Positions 1 through 5,629 are shown, counted from the stretch's first letter. The stretch: DNA of 7,108 bases from Candidatus Levybacteria bacterium RIFCSPLOWO2_01_FULL_39_10 (GCA_001782515.1 MFOV01000015.1:1405-8512), one strand, 5' to 3'. Notes: generated by a model from the letters alone, not told the origin. A program made the numbers and translations.

Positions 1-1
1 T

Positions 2-1312
2 GAAAATTCTGATGCAAATGTGTATTCCACAGCAAAATGGCTGAACCTTATGCTTAAAATGGGAGACAGTCCTCTTGCCTCTGACATTGATCTTCAGGAT
101 CAGAATGCAGTTAATATTTTAAGTGTACATGCTAGTAAAGGCTTGGAGTTTAAAGTAGTATTTCTGGTTAACCTAGTCAGTGACAGATTTCCGACACGGG
201 CAAGAAAAGATACGATACCAATCCCAGATGCGCTTATTAAAGAAAATATTTCCAAGGACTCGGACTATAATCTCGAAGAAGAAAGAAGACTTTTTTATGT
301 TGGAATGACACGAGCCCGAGAAAGGCTTTATTTCACTGCTTCTGATTTTTATGCAGGAGGAAAAAGAAAGAAAAAGTTGTCTCCTTTTATATATGAAGCG
401 CTACCAGAGATTAAAATCAAAGAAGAAATATCTGAAAAATCCCAGCAGCTTTCTCTTTCTAAGGCTCTTTTAACTTATGAGGAAAAGGATGAGGAAGAAA
501 AGGCTGCAACACCTTATAAAGTAAGATATTTGACTTATTCAAATCTTCAGATGTTTGATATATGCCCTCTTCATTACAAAGCAAAAGTAATTTACAACAT
601 TCCTACTCCCACATCATCTGTACAGAGTTTTGGGATATCGGTTCATAACGCACTTTATAGATTTTTTAGGTTAATTCAGGAAAATAAAAATCCCACCTTC
701 AATGCTCTTATCAAACTTCTTGAAAGCGAGTGGATAAATGAAGGCTATCAGAACAAGGCGCACGAGCGGGAAAGGTTTGATGCTGCAAAACAAAACCTCA
801 GAATGTTTTACAATCTTGAAAAACCTTTTAAAAAACCGCTTATGTTGGAGATGCCTTTTACTTTTATTTTGGAAAACGGTGTAAAAGTATTCGGTAAAAT
901 CGACAGAGTTGATGGAATCGGTCACCGGCCCGGTCACCGACTCGGAGAGGTCTCTGACTCGGAGAGAAGGGCCTCTGGCCCGGAGGGTATTGAAATTATA
1001 GATTATAAAACAGGAGCAGATAATCCTAAAGCTGATGCCGCGCATAAACTTCAGCTTTCAATGTACGCTCTTGCTGCAACAAAAGTAAATGATCCTGTAC
1101 TTAATAAATCACCCGATGATATTAAACTTTCTATATACTTTTTGGACGGAAATAAAAGCAAGTCGATGAGCTTTACAAAAGAAGACTTATCTGTTCTTGA
1201 GAAAGATCTAATGAACAAGGTAGAAGAGATTGAAAAAAGTAAATTTAAGTGCAGCAGAAATATAATCTGCGAGAACTGCGAATATAAAATGCTTTGCAAT
1301 ACAATTAGTTAA
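2..1312 (+). CDS. UvrD/Rep-family DNA helicase with C-terminal PD-(D/E)XK (RecB-like) Fe-S nuclease, 5'-partial
   Basis: The reading frame is open to the left edge, so only the last 436 or so residues are present. The visible GTG at 20 is an internal Val. Helicase motif V (NILSVHASKGLEFKVVFL, about nt 113-166) and motif VI (EEERRLFYVGMTRARERLYF, nt 275-334) identify a superfamily 1A (UvrD/PcrA/AddA) helicase. A charged linker leads to a RecB-type nuclease: SNLQMFDICPLHYK (nt 542-583), SFGISVHNAL, GKIDRVD (Asp at 902), IIDYKTG (Asp 1001, Lys 1007) and QLSMYALA. Cys codons at 563, 1268, 1277 and 1295 have the AddB-style C...CxxCx5C spacing expected to bind a 4Fe-4S cluster. The fusion probably unwinds and degrades DNA ends in repair; this is inferred from the family. 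A GC-rich 25-residue insertion sits between the catalytic motifs (see 914-988). The gene converges with rnpB, 31 bases away. Confidence 0.9.
   Translation, partial: ENSDANVYSTAKWLNLMLKMGDSPLASDIDLQDQNAVNILSVHASKGLEFKVVFLVNLVSDRFPTRARKDTIPIPDALIKENISKDSDYNLEEERRLFYVGMTRARERLYFTASDFYAGGKRKKKLSPFIYEALPEIKIKEEISEKSQQLSLSKALLTYEEKDEEEKAATPYKVRYLTYSNLQMFDICPLHYKAKVIYNIPTPTSSVQSFGISVHNALYRFFRLIQENKNPTFNALIKLLESEWINEGYQNKAHERERFDAAKQNLRMFYNLEKPFKKPLMLEMPFTFILENGVKVFGKIDRVDGIGHRPGHRLGEVSDSERRASGPEGIEIIDYKTGADNPKADAAHKLQLSMYALAATKVNDPVLNKSPDDIKLSIYFLDGNKSKSMSFTKEDLSVLEKDLMNKVEEIEKSKFKCSRNIICENCEYKMLCNTIS
914..988 (+). repeat. GC-rich repetitive in-frame insertion within the nuclease domain
   Basis: These 75 bases are about 68% G+C by count, against an AT-rich surrounding gene. 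They contain the 9-mer CGGTCACCG twice (919 and 931), the 11-mer GACTCGGAGAG twice (939 and 956), and a perfect GGGCC-TCT-GGCCC inverted repeat (969-981). The length is a multiple of three and the frame stays open, adding roughly Gly-Ile-Gly-His-Arg-Pro through Ser-Gly-Pro-Glu-Gly between GKIDRVD and IEIIDYKTG, where family members usually have a short turn. The 17-mer GGCCTCTGGCCCGGAGG at 970-986 recurs inverted at 2123-2139. That it is an inserted repeat is inferred; its composition and internal repetition are seen directly. Confidence 0.65.
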
Positions 1313-1343
1313 CTTACTGCGAGATTAATTAAACTAAAATTGT

Positions 1344-1700
1344 GCTGGGAAGAGAGTAAGCCAGATTCTGTTTAGTCTACAATCTTTCTAGTTGTGATGC
1401 TTTATCACACCTCCCGCCGTTTGGCGGATGCCCTTCTTTGATGCTTGTCTAGAGATGACTTAAGCGCATCGATCGAAGGTTGCAGCAGGTAGGATTGCCC
1501 GTTTCAAAACTACTCGTTTCTGTTGCTCTCAGGTTTTGTTAATTCAAAACCTGTTTCAAATTCCGTTTAGTAGTCTTAAGAATTTGAACACCAGCTATTT
1601 CTAGCCGGGGCTTACGCCCCAATCCTCTCTCTAATGCTGTCTGGACTTTCCTCCCCAAAGTGAGATTCTCTACTTTAGGGTAGTAGACCTTCTTCCCAGC
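1344..1700 (-). ncRNA. rnpB: RNase P RNA (M1 RNA)
   Basis: This is the catalytic RNA of ribonuclease P, which matures tRNA 5' ends. On the minus strand the ends pair as helix P1 (GCTGGGAAGA at 1700-1691 with TCTTCCCAGC at 1353-1344). The conserved blocks are present in order: GAGGAAAGTCC (1653-1643), the AGAGCAACAGAAA segment with ACAGAAA at 1523-1517, and GAATCTGGCTTA (1368-1357). The length of about 357 nt fits a bacterial type A RNA. P1 is followed by a modest T-rich stretch that may help termination. It converges with the helicase-nuclease gene. A good promoter (1708-1737) places the start of transcription at or next to the first base of P1. Confidence 0.95.
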
Positions 1701-1707
1701 AACTAGT

Positions 1708-1737
1708 ATTATAACATATCAGCTTATAGTATTACAA
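1708..1737 (-). promoter_or_regulatory. rnpB promoter
   Basis: Read on the minus strand, TTGTAA (1737-1732), an 18-base spacer and a perfect TATAAT (1713-1708) are followed 7 bases later by the first base of the RNase P RNA P1 helix at 1700. The spacing to a known RNA 5' end makes this one of the better supported promoters here. Confidence 0.7.
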
Positions 1738-1759
1738 AGGGTTCGCTTCGTTGTCCCAG

Positions 1760-1829
1760 TGATACCCTTGGTACTTGCCCGCCTGCAACGCTTGCGCTAG
1801 CATTGCGGGCAGGTGGTACTTTTGATACC
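1760..1829. repeat. GC-rich palindromic element with 7-bp flanking direct repeats (MITE/REP-like)
   Basis: An 11-bp stem (1772-1782 with 1805-1815; core CTTGCCCGC/GCGGGCAGG, two G-T pairs on the + strand) encloses a 22-base loop that can itself fold. The 7-mer TGATACC stands on both sides, at 1760-1766 and 1823-1829, like a target-site duplication. There is no run of T directly after the stem in either direction, so it is a poor intrinsic terminator, although it lies between the end of the HU gene and the rnpB promoter. Its G+C content is far above that of the flanks. It encodes no protein. The mobile origin is inferred from form alone. Confidence 0.5.
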
Positions 1830-1838
1830 TTAAGTTTC

Positions 1839-2111
1839 TTACCTAATTGCTTTTTTAAGAGTCTTTCCGGGCGTAAAACCTGGGGCTTTTCTTGCAGGAA
1901 GTGTTATTTTTTCTCCTGTTTTTGGATTTCTGCCAGGCCTTTCCCTTCTGTTTCTCACTGAAAAAGTTCCAAATCCAGTTATTACTACCTTTTCATTCTT
2001 TTTCAGAGAGTCTCTGATACCACTAAGCATTGCATTAACAGCGTCAGATGCTGCTTTGTTTGTAAGATTTGCTTTTTTAGCAACGTGTCCTATAAGATCT
2101 TTTTTTGTCAA
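1839..2111 (-). CDS. HU/IHF-family histone-like DNA-binding protein
   Basis: HU is a small basic protein that binds and bends DNA as a dimer and compacts the nucleoid. From the TTG at 2111 the protein is 90 residues, the standard HU length, beginning MTKKDLIGHVAKKANLT in register with the HU family. The signature GFGTFSVRNRRERPGRNP (residues 46-63) and the flexible DNA-clasping arm RPGRNPKTGEKI (58-69) are intact, ending in APGFTPGKTLKKAI. A GTG at 2141 would add MASGPEEVIS, which is encoded by a GC-rich repeat and is unlike other HU proteins. The TTG is preferred because a perfect AGGAGGTGAT ends five bases before it. Whether it is HU or IHF-like cannot be decided from sequence alone. It sits alone between two long non-coding stretches, with its own promoters. 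Confidence 0.93.
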   Translation of the reverse strand: MTKKDLIGHVAKKANLTNKAASDAVNAMLSGIRDSLKKNEKVVITGFGTFSVRNRRERPGRNPKTGEKITLPARKAPGFTPGKTLKKAIR

Positions 2112-2115
2112 AGAT

Positions 2116-2125
2116 ATCACCTCCT
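2116..2125 (-). promoter_or_regulatory. Shine-Dalgarno sequence fixing the HU TTG start
   Basis: AGGAGGTGAT on the minus strand is fully complementary to the usual 3' end of bacterial 16S rRNA, and the AGGAGGT core ends 7 bases before the TTG at 2111. Its 5' bases overlap the GC-rich 17-mer repeat (2123-2139). The recA, hicB, hicA and uppS starts lack such a site, so this one stands out. A CCTC...GAGG pairing (2138-2135 with 2126-2123) could partly hide it in the mRNA; that is inference. Confidence 0.75.
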
Positions 2126-2154
2126 CCGGGCCAGAGGCCACTGGGCCTGCGGCC
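2123..2154 (-). repeat. GC-rich GGCC-box repeat in the HU leader
   Basis: Four GGCC boxes at 2129, 2136, 2144 and 2151 are separated by 3-4 bases, so any neighbouring pair can form a small hairpin (GGCC-GCA-GGCC, GGCC-CAGT-GGCC, GGCC-TCT-GGCC in transcript sense). Bases 2123-2139 are identical in inverse orientation to 970-986 in the helicase-nuclease gene (GGCCTCTGGCCCGGAGG). The stretch lies just upstream of the HU ribosome binding site and is surrounded by AT-rich DNA. Confidence 0.6.
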
Positions 2155-2185
2155 TTTTAGCTTTATATTGTCAAATCAGGCTAAA

Positions 2186-2241
2186 ACTATAAAAAATATC
2201 TGATTAGATTTACAATACAGTGTAATCGAAGAAATTGTCAA
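2186..2241 (-). promoter_or_regulatory. Tandem candidate promoters for HU
   Basis: On the minus strand, P1 is TTGACA (2241-2236), 18 bases, TATTGT (2217-2212), giving a start near 2205 and a leader of about 95 bases. P2 is TTGTAA (2215-2210), 18 bases, TATAGT (2191-2186), giving a start near 2179. The two overlap, and P1 has the consensus -35. An inverted AATCAG/CTGATT pair (around 2176 and 2200) spans P2. Motif matching only. Confidence 0.5.
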
Positions 2242-2543
2242 GTCCCATAATTGTGTTCAAAAATAGAACGCGACCCGCCGTTAATCGCTCTGTGAGGCGT
2301 GAATGAATAATTCTGAAAAGCCGAACAGTAAGAAAAGGCTGGGTCAAGTCCACAAAAATTGTTCAGTTGATACGCAAGTGCGGGGGAGCTAGTAAATTTT
2401 CGAAGATCGCATTTTGAGCTCAGGAGAAAATTGTTATTATTAAAAATGTATTAGTCGAACAAGCACTGAGATTTTTTTCCAAACCAAGCCGCGAACTGCG
2501 GATCAAGAAAATTTTGTGAGCGACCTCAGCGCCTTTTAAACAA
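2242..2543. other. Non-coding stretch with nested inverted repeats, possible structured RNA
   Basis: There is no convincing ORF across about 300 bases between the end of rny and the HU promoters. In + sense, GACCCGCC (2272-2279) pairs with GGC-T-GGGTC (2337-2345). Inside it, CTGT-GA-GGC (2290-2298) pairs with GCC-GA-ACAG (2320-2328), leaving a symmetric GA/GA step that could form tandem sheared pairs, and a GAAT/ATTC tip closes it. A second nested hairpin is GAGCT (2386-2390)/AGCTC (2417-2421) with AAAT/ATTT and CGA/TCG inside. At 2461-2470 and 2525-2534 a 10-bp stem is complete only on the minus strand, with two G-U pairs. Conserved cores of tmRNA, SRP RNA or familiar riboswitches were looked for by eye and not seen. 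It could be an independent RNA, the rny 3' UTR or decayed sequence. Confidence 0.3.
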
Positions 2544-3806
2544 CTACTCATTTCCTGATACCGCTCTGAATTCCCTTATTGCTGTTACTTTGACCTCGCC
2601 TGGAATAACAAGGGCTTTACTTATTTCCTCACGTATCTTATCAGCGATTAGAGTAGTCTCGGCATCCCCAAGCTTGTCAGGGCTAATTATTACTCTTATT
2701 TCTCTTCCTGCTTCAAATGCATATGCGTCTTCAACTCCATCATATTTTTTCGCAATCTCTTCCATCTCAGTTAGTCTTTTTCCGTATTCTTCAACATCTT
2801 CATATCTTGCGCCAGGCCGGGCTCCTGATATTTGGTCCGCAACATGAACAATTACCGACTCAACCGATGAGAACGGTTTATCCTCATGGTGTTCCGCAAT
2901 ACAATTAATAATTGCTTCCGGTATGTTGTACTTTTTGAGAAGATCTACGCCGAGCTTTACATGGCTTCCCTCACCTTCTACAACTTTTCCAATGTCGTGA
3001 AGAAGGCAGCCTATTCGAACAATATTAACGTCAGCTCCCACCTCCTCAGCTAAATGAGTTCCTATTTTTGTTGTTTCCAAAAGGTGAAGTGTCAGGTTCT
3101 GTCCGAATGAAGTTCTGAATTTGCAGCGCCCCAGAACTGCAATTAGATCAGTCGGAAGTTTAAATACTCCGACATCGTGTGCGAGCTTTTCTCCTTCCTG
3201 GTACATTATCCGCTCAAGCTCTTTTTTTGTTTCTGTGACAATTTCCTCAATTCTAAAAGGCTGGATTCTTGAGTCTTTTATAAGTTTTTCCAAAGACCTT
3301 CTGGCGATTTCGCGCCTTATCTGATCAAATGATGAAAGCCTTATCACTCCCTCCTCGTCCAAATCAACATCAACGCCTGTTGCCTGTTCAAAAGCCCTTA
3401 TGTTTCTTCCCTCTTTTCCTATAATTCTTCCTTTTACTTCCTCGTCTGTTATCTTGACAATTGATACCGTGTATTCGGGAATGTATGAAACAGCGCCATG
3501 CCTCATTGCCTCAACTACTATTTCCTGGGCTTTTTTGTCAGATGTTCTTTTTGCCCCGTCCTCCCGCTCTCTTATAATTTTTGCAAGGGTTTCAGCTTCT
3601 TTTTCTTCAACTTGTTTTAGAAGTTCTTCTTTTGCTTGATCCGTAGTCAAGCCCGATGCTTTCTGGAGCTTTTCTCTGTACTCTTCTTTTGTTTTATCAA
3701 GATTTTTTCTTTCGCGCTCTAGCTCTTCCCGAGCTTCGTCAAGTTTTTCCTGTCTTTCAAGTAACTTTTTCTCAAGACCTATCAAATCTGTATCTGATGC
3801 TACCAT
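2544..3806 (-). CDS. rny: Ribonuclease Y, N-terminally short form without membrane anchor
   Basis: RNase Y is the endoribonuclease that starts mRNA decay in many bacteria. Residues 8-100 are a charged coiled coil. A KH domain follows (about 112-180, with GRIIGKEG and the GxxG loop at 130-133). The HD phosphohydrolase domain carries the metal ligands His241, His270-Asp271 (LLHDIGK), His282 (EGSHV), His306-His307 and Asp324 (VADQISGARPGAR). The C-terminal AGREIRVII...AIREFRAV block is intact. At 420 residues it is about 100 shorter than typical RNase Y (around 520), and it lacks the N-terminal membrane helix and the first part of the coiled coil. The in-frame upstream stretch reaches a stop at 3855-3857 with no other start, and no frame in the 141-base gap to recX could supply the missing part. 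No Shine-Dalgarno precedes the ATG. It appears to have its own promoter (3923-3951). Confidence 0.93.
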   Translation of the reverse strand: MVASDTDLIGLEKKLLERQEKLDEAREELERERKNLDKTKEEYREKLQKASGLTTDQAKEELLKQVEEKEAETLAKIIREREDGAKRTSDKKAQEIVVEAMRHGAVSYIPEYTVSIVKITDEEVKGRIIGKEGRNIRAFEQATGVDVDLDEEGVIRLSSFDQIRREIARRSLEKLIKDSRIQPFRIEEIVTETKKELERIMYQEGEKLAHDVGVFKLPTDLIAVLGRCKFRTSFGQNLTLHLLETTKIGTHLAEEVGADVNIVRIGCLLHDIGKVVEGEGSHVKLGVDLLKKYNIPEAIINCIAEHHEDKPFSSVESVIVHVADQISGARPGARYEDVEEYGKRLTEMEEIAKKYDGVEDAYAFEAGREIRVIISPDKLGDAETTLIADKIREEISKALVIPGEVKVTAIREFRAVSGNE

Positions 3807-3817
3807 AATTTTTAAAC

Positions 3818-3841
3818 AAAGAAGAAACCGCGCTTCGGCGG
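3818..3841 (-). terminator. Weak hairpin plus T-rich tract in the rny leader (possible attenuator)
   Basis: On the minus strand, CCGC (3841-3838) and GCGG (3831-3828) form a 4-bp GC stem over CGAAGC, followed by TTTCTTCTTT. It lies between the rny promoter and the rny start. The stem is short, so it may be an ordinary leader hairpin. Confidence 0.25.
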
Positions 3842-3922
3842 AAGTATTAAGCTCTTATCAAATTGAGGTTAAAAATAGATTTCATACCTACTGTTTTGAC
3901 AAATTCTTCTTGTCTGGTATGC

Positions 3923-3951
3923 ATTATAACTCTTATTTTTTAAAAACTCAA
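3923..3951 (-). promoter_or_regulatory. rny promoter overlapping the recX stop
   Basis: On the minus strand, TTGAGT (3951-3946), a 17-base spacer and TATAAT (3928-3923) form a strong match. The -35 box overlaps the recX TGA (3948-3950). Transcription would start near 3916 and give rny a leader of about 110 bases, so rny need not depend on recA-recX read-through. The leader holds a GACAA/TTGTC hairpin, a 12-codon reading frame (3847-3885) and the GC hairpin at 3828-3841. Confidence 0.6.
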
Positions 3952-4415
3952 TTACTTTGCAGTACTTTTTTAACCACATCCCAGGAAAAACCTTTGCGGA
4001 GAAGATATGAGGCAGTCTTTTCTCTTCGTTTTTGTGGGGATAAATTTCTATAAAAATCCAGTTTTTTTTGAGCCAACTCTTTTGCGCTTTTTTCATCAGT
4101 TTCCTTTTTGGAATCAAGATCTGACACAAGCTCCTGAATTAATTCTTTTTTTATGCCTTTGTCAGATAGTTCTTTCTCAATTATCCAGACAGGCTTATTT
4201 TTATATCTTAACCTTGAGCTGATCCAGGTTTTTGCGAATTTAGTATCGTCTAAGAATTTGTATTCCTTAAGTTTTATGATAATCGATTCTATTGTCCCCT
4301 CATCCAGCTTTTTTTTGACAAGATAATCTTTAATTTCTTTTTCCGAACGGGATCTGTAAGATAAATATCTAAGAGTTAGGTTGTAGTATTTGCTAAATTC
4401 TTCAGTTTCATCCAT
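3948..4415 (-). CDS. recX: RecX-family regulator of RecA
   Basis: RecX binds RecA filaments and limits their growth and activity. The 155-residue product has the repeated three-helix organisation of the family: LRYLSYRSRSEKEIKDYL (about residues 14-31), a middle repeat around KFLDDTKFAKTWISSRLRYK, and a final repeat ending YLLRKGFSWDVVKKVLQ. It is highly charged and Lys-rich, with no signal or membrane segment. Its ATG lies within the end of recA (8-base overlap, GGATGA arrangement) in another frame, which implies translational coupling; recA-recX adjacency is a classic arrangement. Length and position are normal for RecX. Individual repeats are divergent, so adjacency to recA carries part of the weight. 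Confidence 0.88.
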   Translation of the reverse strand: MDETEEFSKYYNLTLRYLSYRSRSEKEIKDYLVKKKLDEGTIESIIIKLKEYKFLDDTKFAKTWISSRLRYKNKPVWIIEKELSDKGIKKELIQELVSDLDSKKETDEKSAKELAQKKLDFYRNLSPQKRREKTASYLLRKGFSWDVVKKVLQSN

Positions 4416-5490
4416 TTAAAGACGCTTCTTCCTGATCTTCAATGCCTACCTCAACCGGAGTTCCTTCAGATTTATTTCTTTTAATAATATCTTCTTTTAT
4501 TTTGCCTGCTATTGTTTTGTTTTCCGCTAAAAACATTTTTGACGCTTCTTTTCCCTGCCCCAGCATAGTTTCTCCATATCTAAAAAATGCGCCGGATTTT
4601 TGAATTACTCCCATTTCAACTCCCACATCAATAAGCGCTCCTTCTTTTGAAATTCCATCGCTTGTTACATCAAATTCTGCGATTTTAAAAGGGCTGGCTA
4701 CTTTATTTTTTACAATTTTGACCCTGTGGCGGGATCCTATCGGCTTGTCGCCATCTTTTAATGTTTCTATTTTTCTTGAATCAAGCCGGACTGATGAATA
4801 AAATTTGAGTGCAAGTCCTCCAGTTGTTGTCTCGGGATTCCCGAACATAATGCCGATCTTCTGCCTAAGTTGATTTGTAAAAATTACAACTGTTCTTGAT
4901 TTTGAAATAACACCTGTTAGTTTTCGAAGAGCTTGGGACATAAGTCTTGCCTGAAGTCCCATCATAGAATCTCCCATCTCGCCCTCAATTTCCGCACGAG
5001 GAACAAGCGCTGCAACAGAGTCAATTACCAATACATCTATTCCGCCGGAGCGAATTAAACTTTCCGCAATCTCTAAGGCCTGCTCACCCGTGTCGGGCTG
5101 GGATATCAGAAGATCATCAAGTTTTACTCCAATTTTCTGAGCCCAAAGTGGATCCAGCGCATGCTCTGCGTCTATAAATGCTGCAACTCCTCCTGCTTTT
5201 TGTGCTTCTGCGATTACTGAGAGGCCAATTGTTGTTTTTCCAGATGCTTCAGGCCCGTAAATTTCAACTATTCTGCCGCGAGGCAACCCTCCGACACCCA
5301 GCGCCAGATCAAGCGGTAGGCATCCTGTTGAGATAACCGATACATCAAGTTTTTGGGCTGCCTCCCCCATTCTCATGATTGAACCTCTGCCGTATTGTTT
5401 TTCAATCTGATCCATGGCTAAGCGGACTGCATCCATTTTTGCTGAAGATTCAGACGGACCGTTAGGAGAAGATTTTTTTGCTGTTCTCAT
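4408..5490 (-). CDS. recA: RecA recombinase
   Basis: RecA forms ATP-dependent filaments on single-stranded DNA, carries out strand exchange and promotes cleavage of LexA-type repressors. At 360 residues it is full length. Seen are Walker A GPEASGKT (79-86), the catalytic Glu in DAEHALD (109), Walker B VLVIDS (153-158), the GEMGDSMMGLQARLMSQALRK segment around loop L1 (170-190) and loop L2 NQLRQKIGIMFGNPETTTGG (206-225). No intein interrupts it. The C-terminal tail is mildly acidic (VEVGIEDQEEASLNG). Compared with E. coli the N terminus has about 13 extra Ser/Lys-rich residues. The ATG at 5490 is only 9 bases behind a -10 box and has no Shine-Dalgarno, so translation is probably leaderless. 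It heads a recA-recX unit. Confidence 0.98.
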   Translation of the reverse strand: MRTAKKSSPNGPSESSAKMDAVRLAMDQIEKQYGRGSIMRMGEAAQKLDVSVISTGCLPLDLALGVGGLPRGRIVEIYGPEASGKTTIGLSVIAEAQKAGGVAAFIDAEHALDPLWAQKIGVKLDDLLISQPDTGEQALEIAESLIRSGGIDVLVIDSVAALVPRAEIEGEMGDSMMGLQARLMSQALRKLTGVISKSRTVVIFTNQLRQKIGIMFGNPETTTGGLALKFYSSVRLDSRKIETLKDGDKPIGSRHRVKIVKNKVASPFKIAEFDVTSDGISKEGALIDVGVEMGVIQKSGAFFRYGETMLGQGKEASKMFLAENKTIAGKIKEDIIKRNKSEGTPVEVGIEDQEEASLNG

Positions 5491-5499
5491 TTGCGTTTT

Positions 5500-5527
5500 A
5501 TTGTAACAACTTTTTGTTATAATGCAA
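5500..5527 (-). promoter_or_regulatory. recA promoter with an internal palindrome (candidate operator)
   Basis: On the minus strand, TTGCAT (5527-5522), a 16-base spacer and TACAAT (5505-5500) lie just before the ATG at 5490, giving a predicted 5' UTR of about 3-4 bases. A perfect 6+4+6 inverted repeat, TAACAA-N4-TTGTTA (5519-5504), fills the spacer and runs into the -10 box, which is where a repressor such as LexA would act. It matches neither the Gram-positive nor the CTGT-N8-ACAG LexA box that I know. Confidence 0.5.
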
Positions 5528-5543
5528 TAGCTGAATCTGCAAC

Positions 5544-5572
5544 AAAAAATGTTCTTTCAAATTCTGAAAGAA
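5544..5572 (-). terminator. Likely intrinsic terminator between hicA and recA
   Basis: On the minus strand TTCTTTCA (5572-5565) pairs over 8 bp with TGAAAGAA (5559-5552) around a GAATT loop, and CA plus six T follow (down to 5544). An alternative CAAATTC/GAATTTG stem (5576-5570 with 5564-5558) overlaps it. The stem is AT-rich, so it would be of modest strength. It would separate hicBA transcription from recA. Confidence 0.45.
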
Positions 5573-5597
5573 TTTGAAGAGGAGAAGCCGATTCGAC

Positions 5598-5618
5598 GAG
5601 TCGGGGTGCTGGGAATCG
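5598..5618 (-). repeat. Duplicated tRNA-Pro 3' end (attachment-site-like copy)
   Basis: These 21 bases are identical to 6169-6189, which holds the last 18 bases of the tRNA-Pro gene (the end of the T loop, the T-stem 3' strand, the acceptor strand and base 73) and 3 bases beyond. The rest of a tRNA is absent here: the sequence diverges inside the T loop and no CTGGG partner follows. It lies just past the 3' end of hicA. Confidence 0.7.
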
Positions 5619-5629
5619 GATTCCAACCA

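Noticed and set aside
20..22. GTG at 20 as the start of the helicase-nuclease.
   Set aside because: The frame stays open to the window edge and the product begins in the middle of a UvrD helicase domain, so this Val codon is internal.
671..1299. Minus-strand open frames opposite the helicase-nuclease gene.
   Set aside because: They lie entirely antisense to a well-supported gene and their translations show no recognisable family or composition of their own.
1772..1815. GC-rich palindrome as the intrinsic terminator of the HU gene.
   Set aside because: No T tract follows the stem on the minus strand, and the flanking TGATACC repeats fit an inserted element better.
2112..2141. Longer HU protein starting at the GTG at 2141 (adds MASGPEEVIS).
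   Set aside because: The extension is encoded by the GC-rich repeat and has no place in the HU family, while the TTG at 2111 gives the standard 90 residues behind a perfect Shine-Dalgarno.
2242..2543. tmRNA, SRP RNA or 6S RNA in the rny-HU gap.
   Set aside because: None of the conserved cores (tRNA-like ends of tmRNA, the GGAAGCAGCC-type SRP loop, a single long 6S-like hairpin) could be found on either strand.
2590..3639. Plus-strand open frames opposite rny.
   Set aside because: They are Ser-rich shadow translations of the charged RNase Y coding sequence, without start signals or family motifs.
4408..4415. TGA at the end of recA read as glycine (code 25).
   Set aside because: The RecA homology is complete at that point and recX starts there in a coupled overlap, so TGA acts as a stop.
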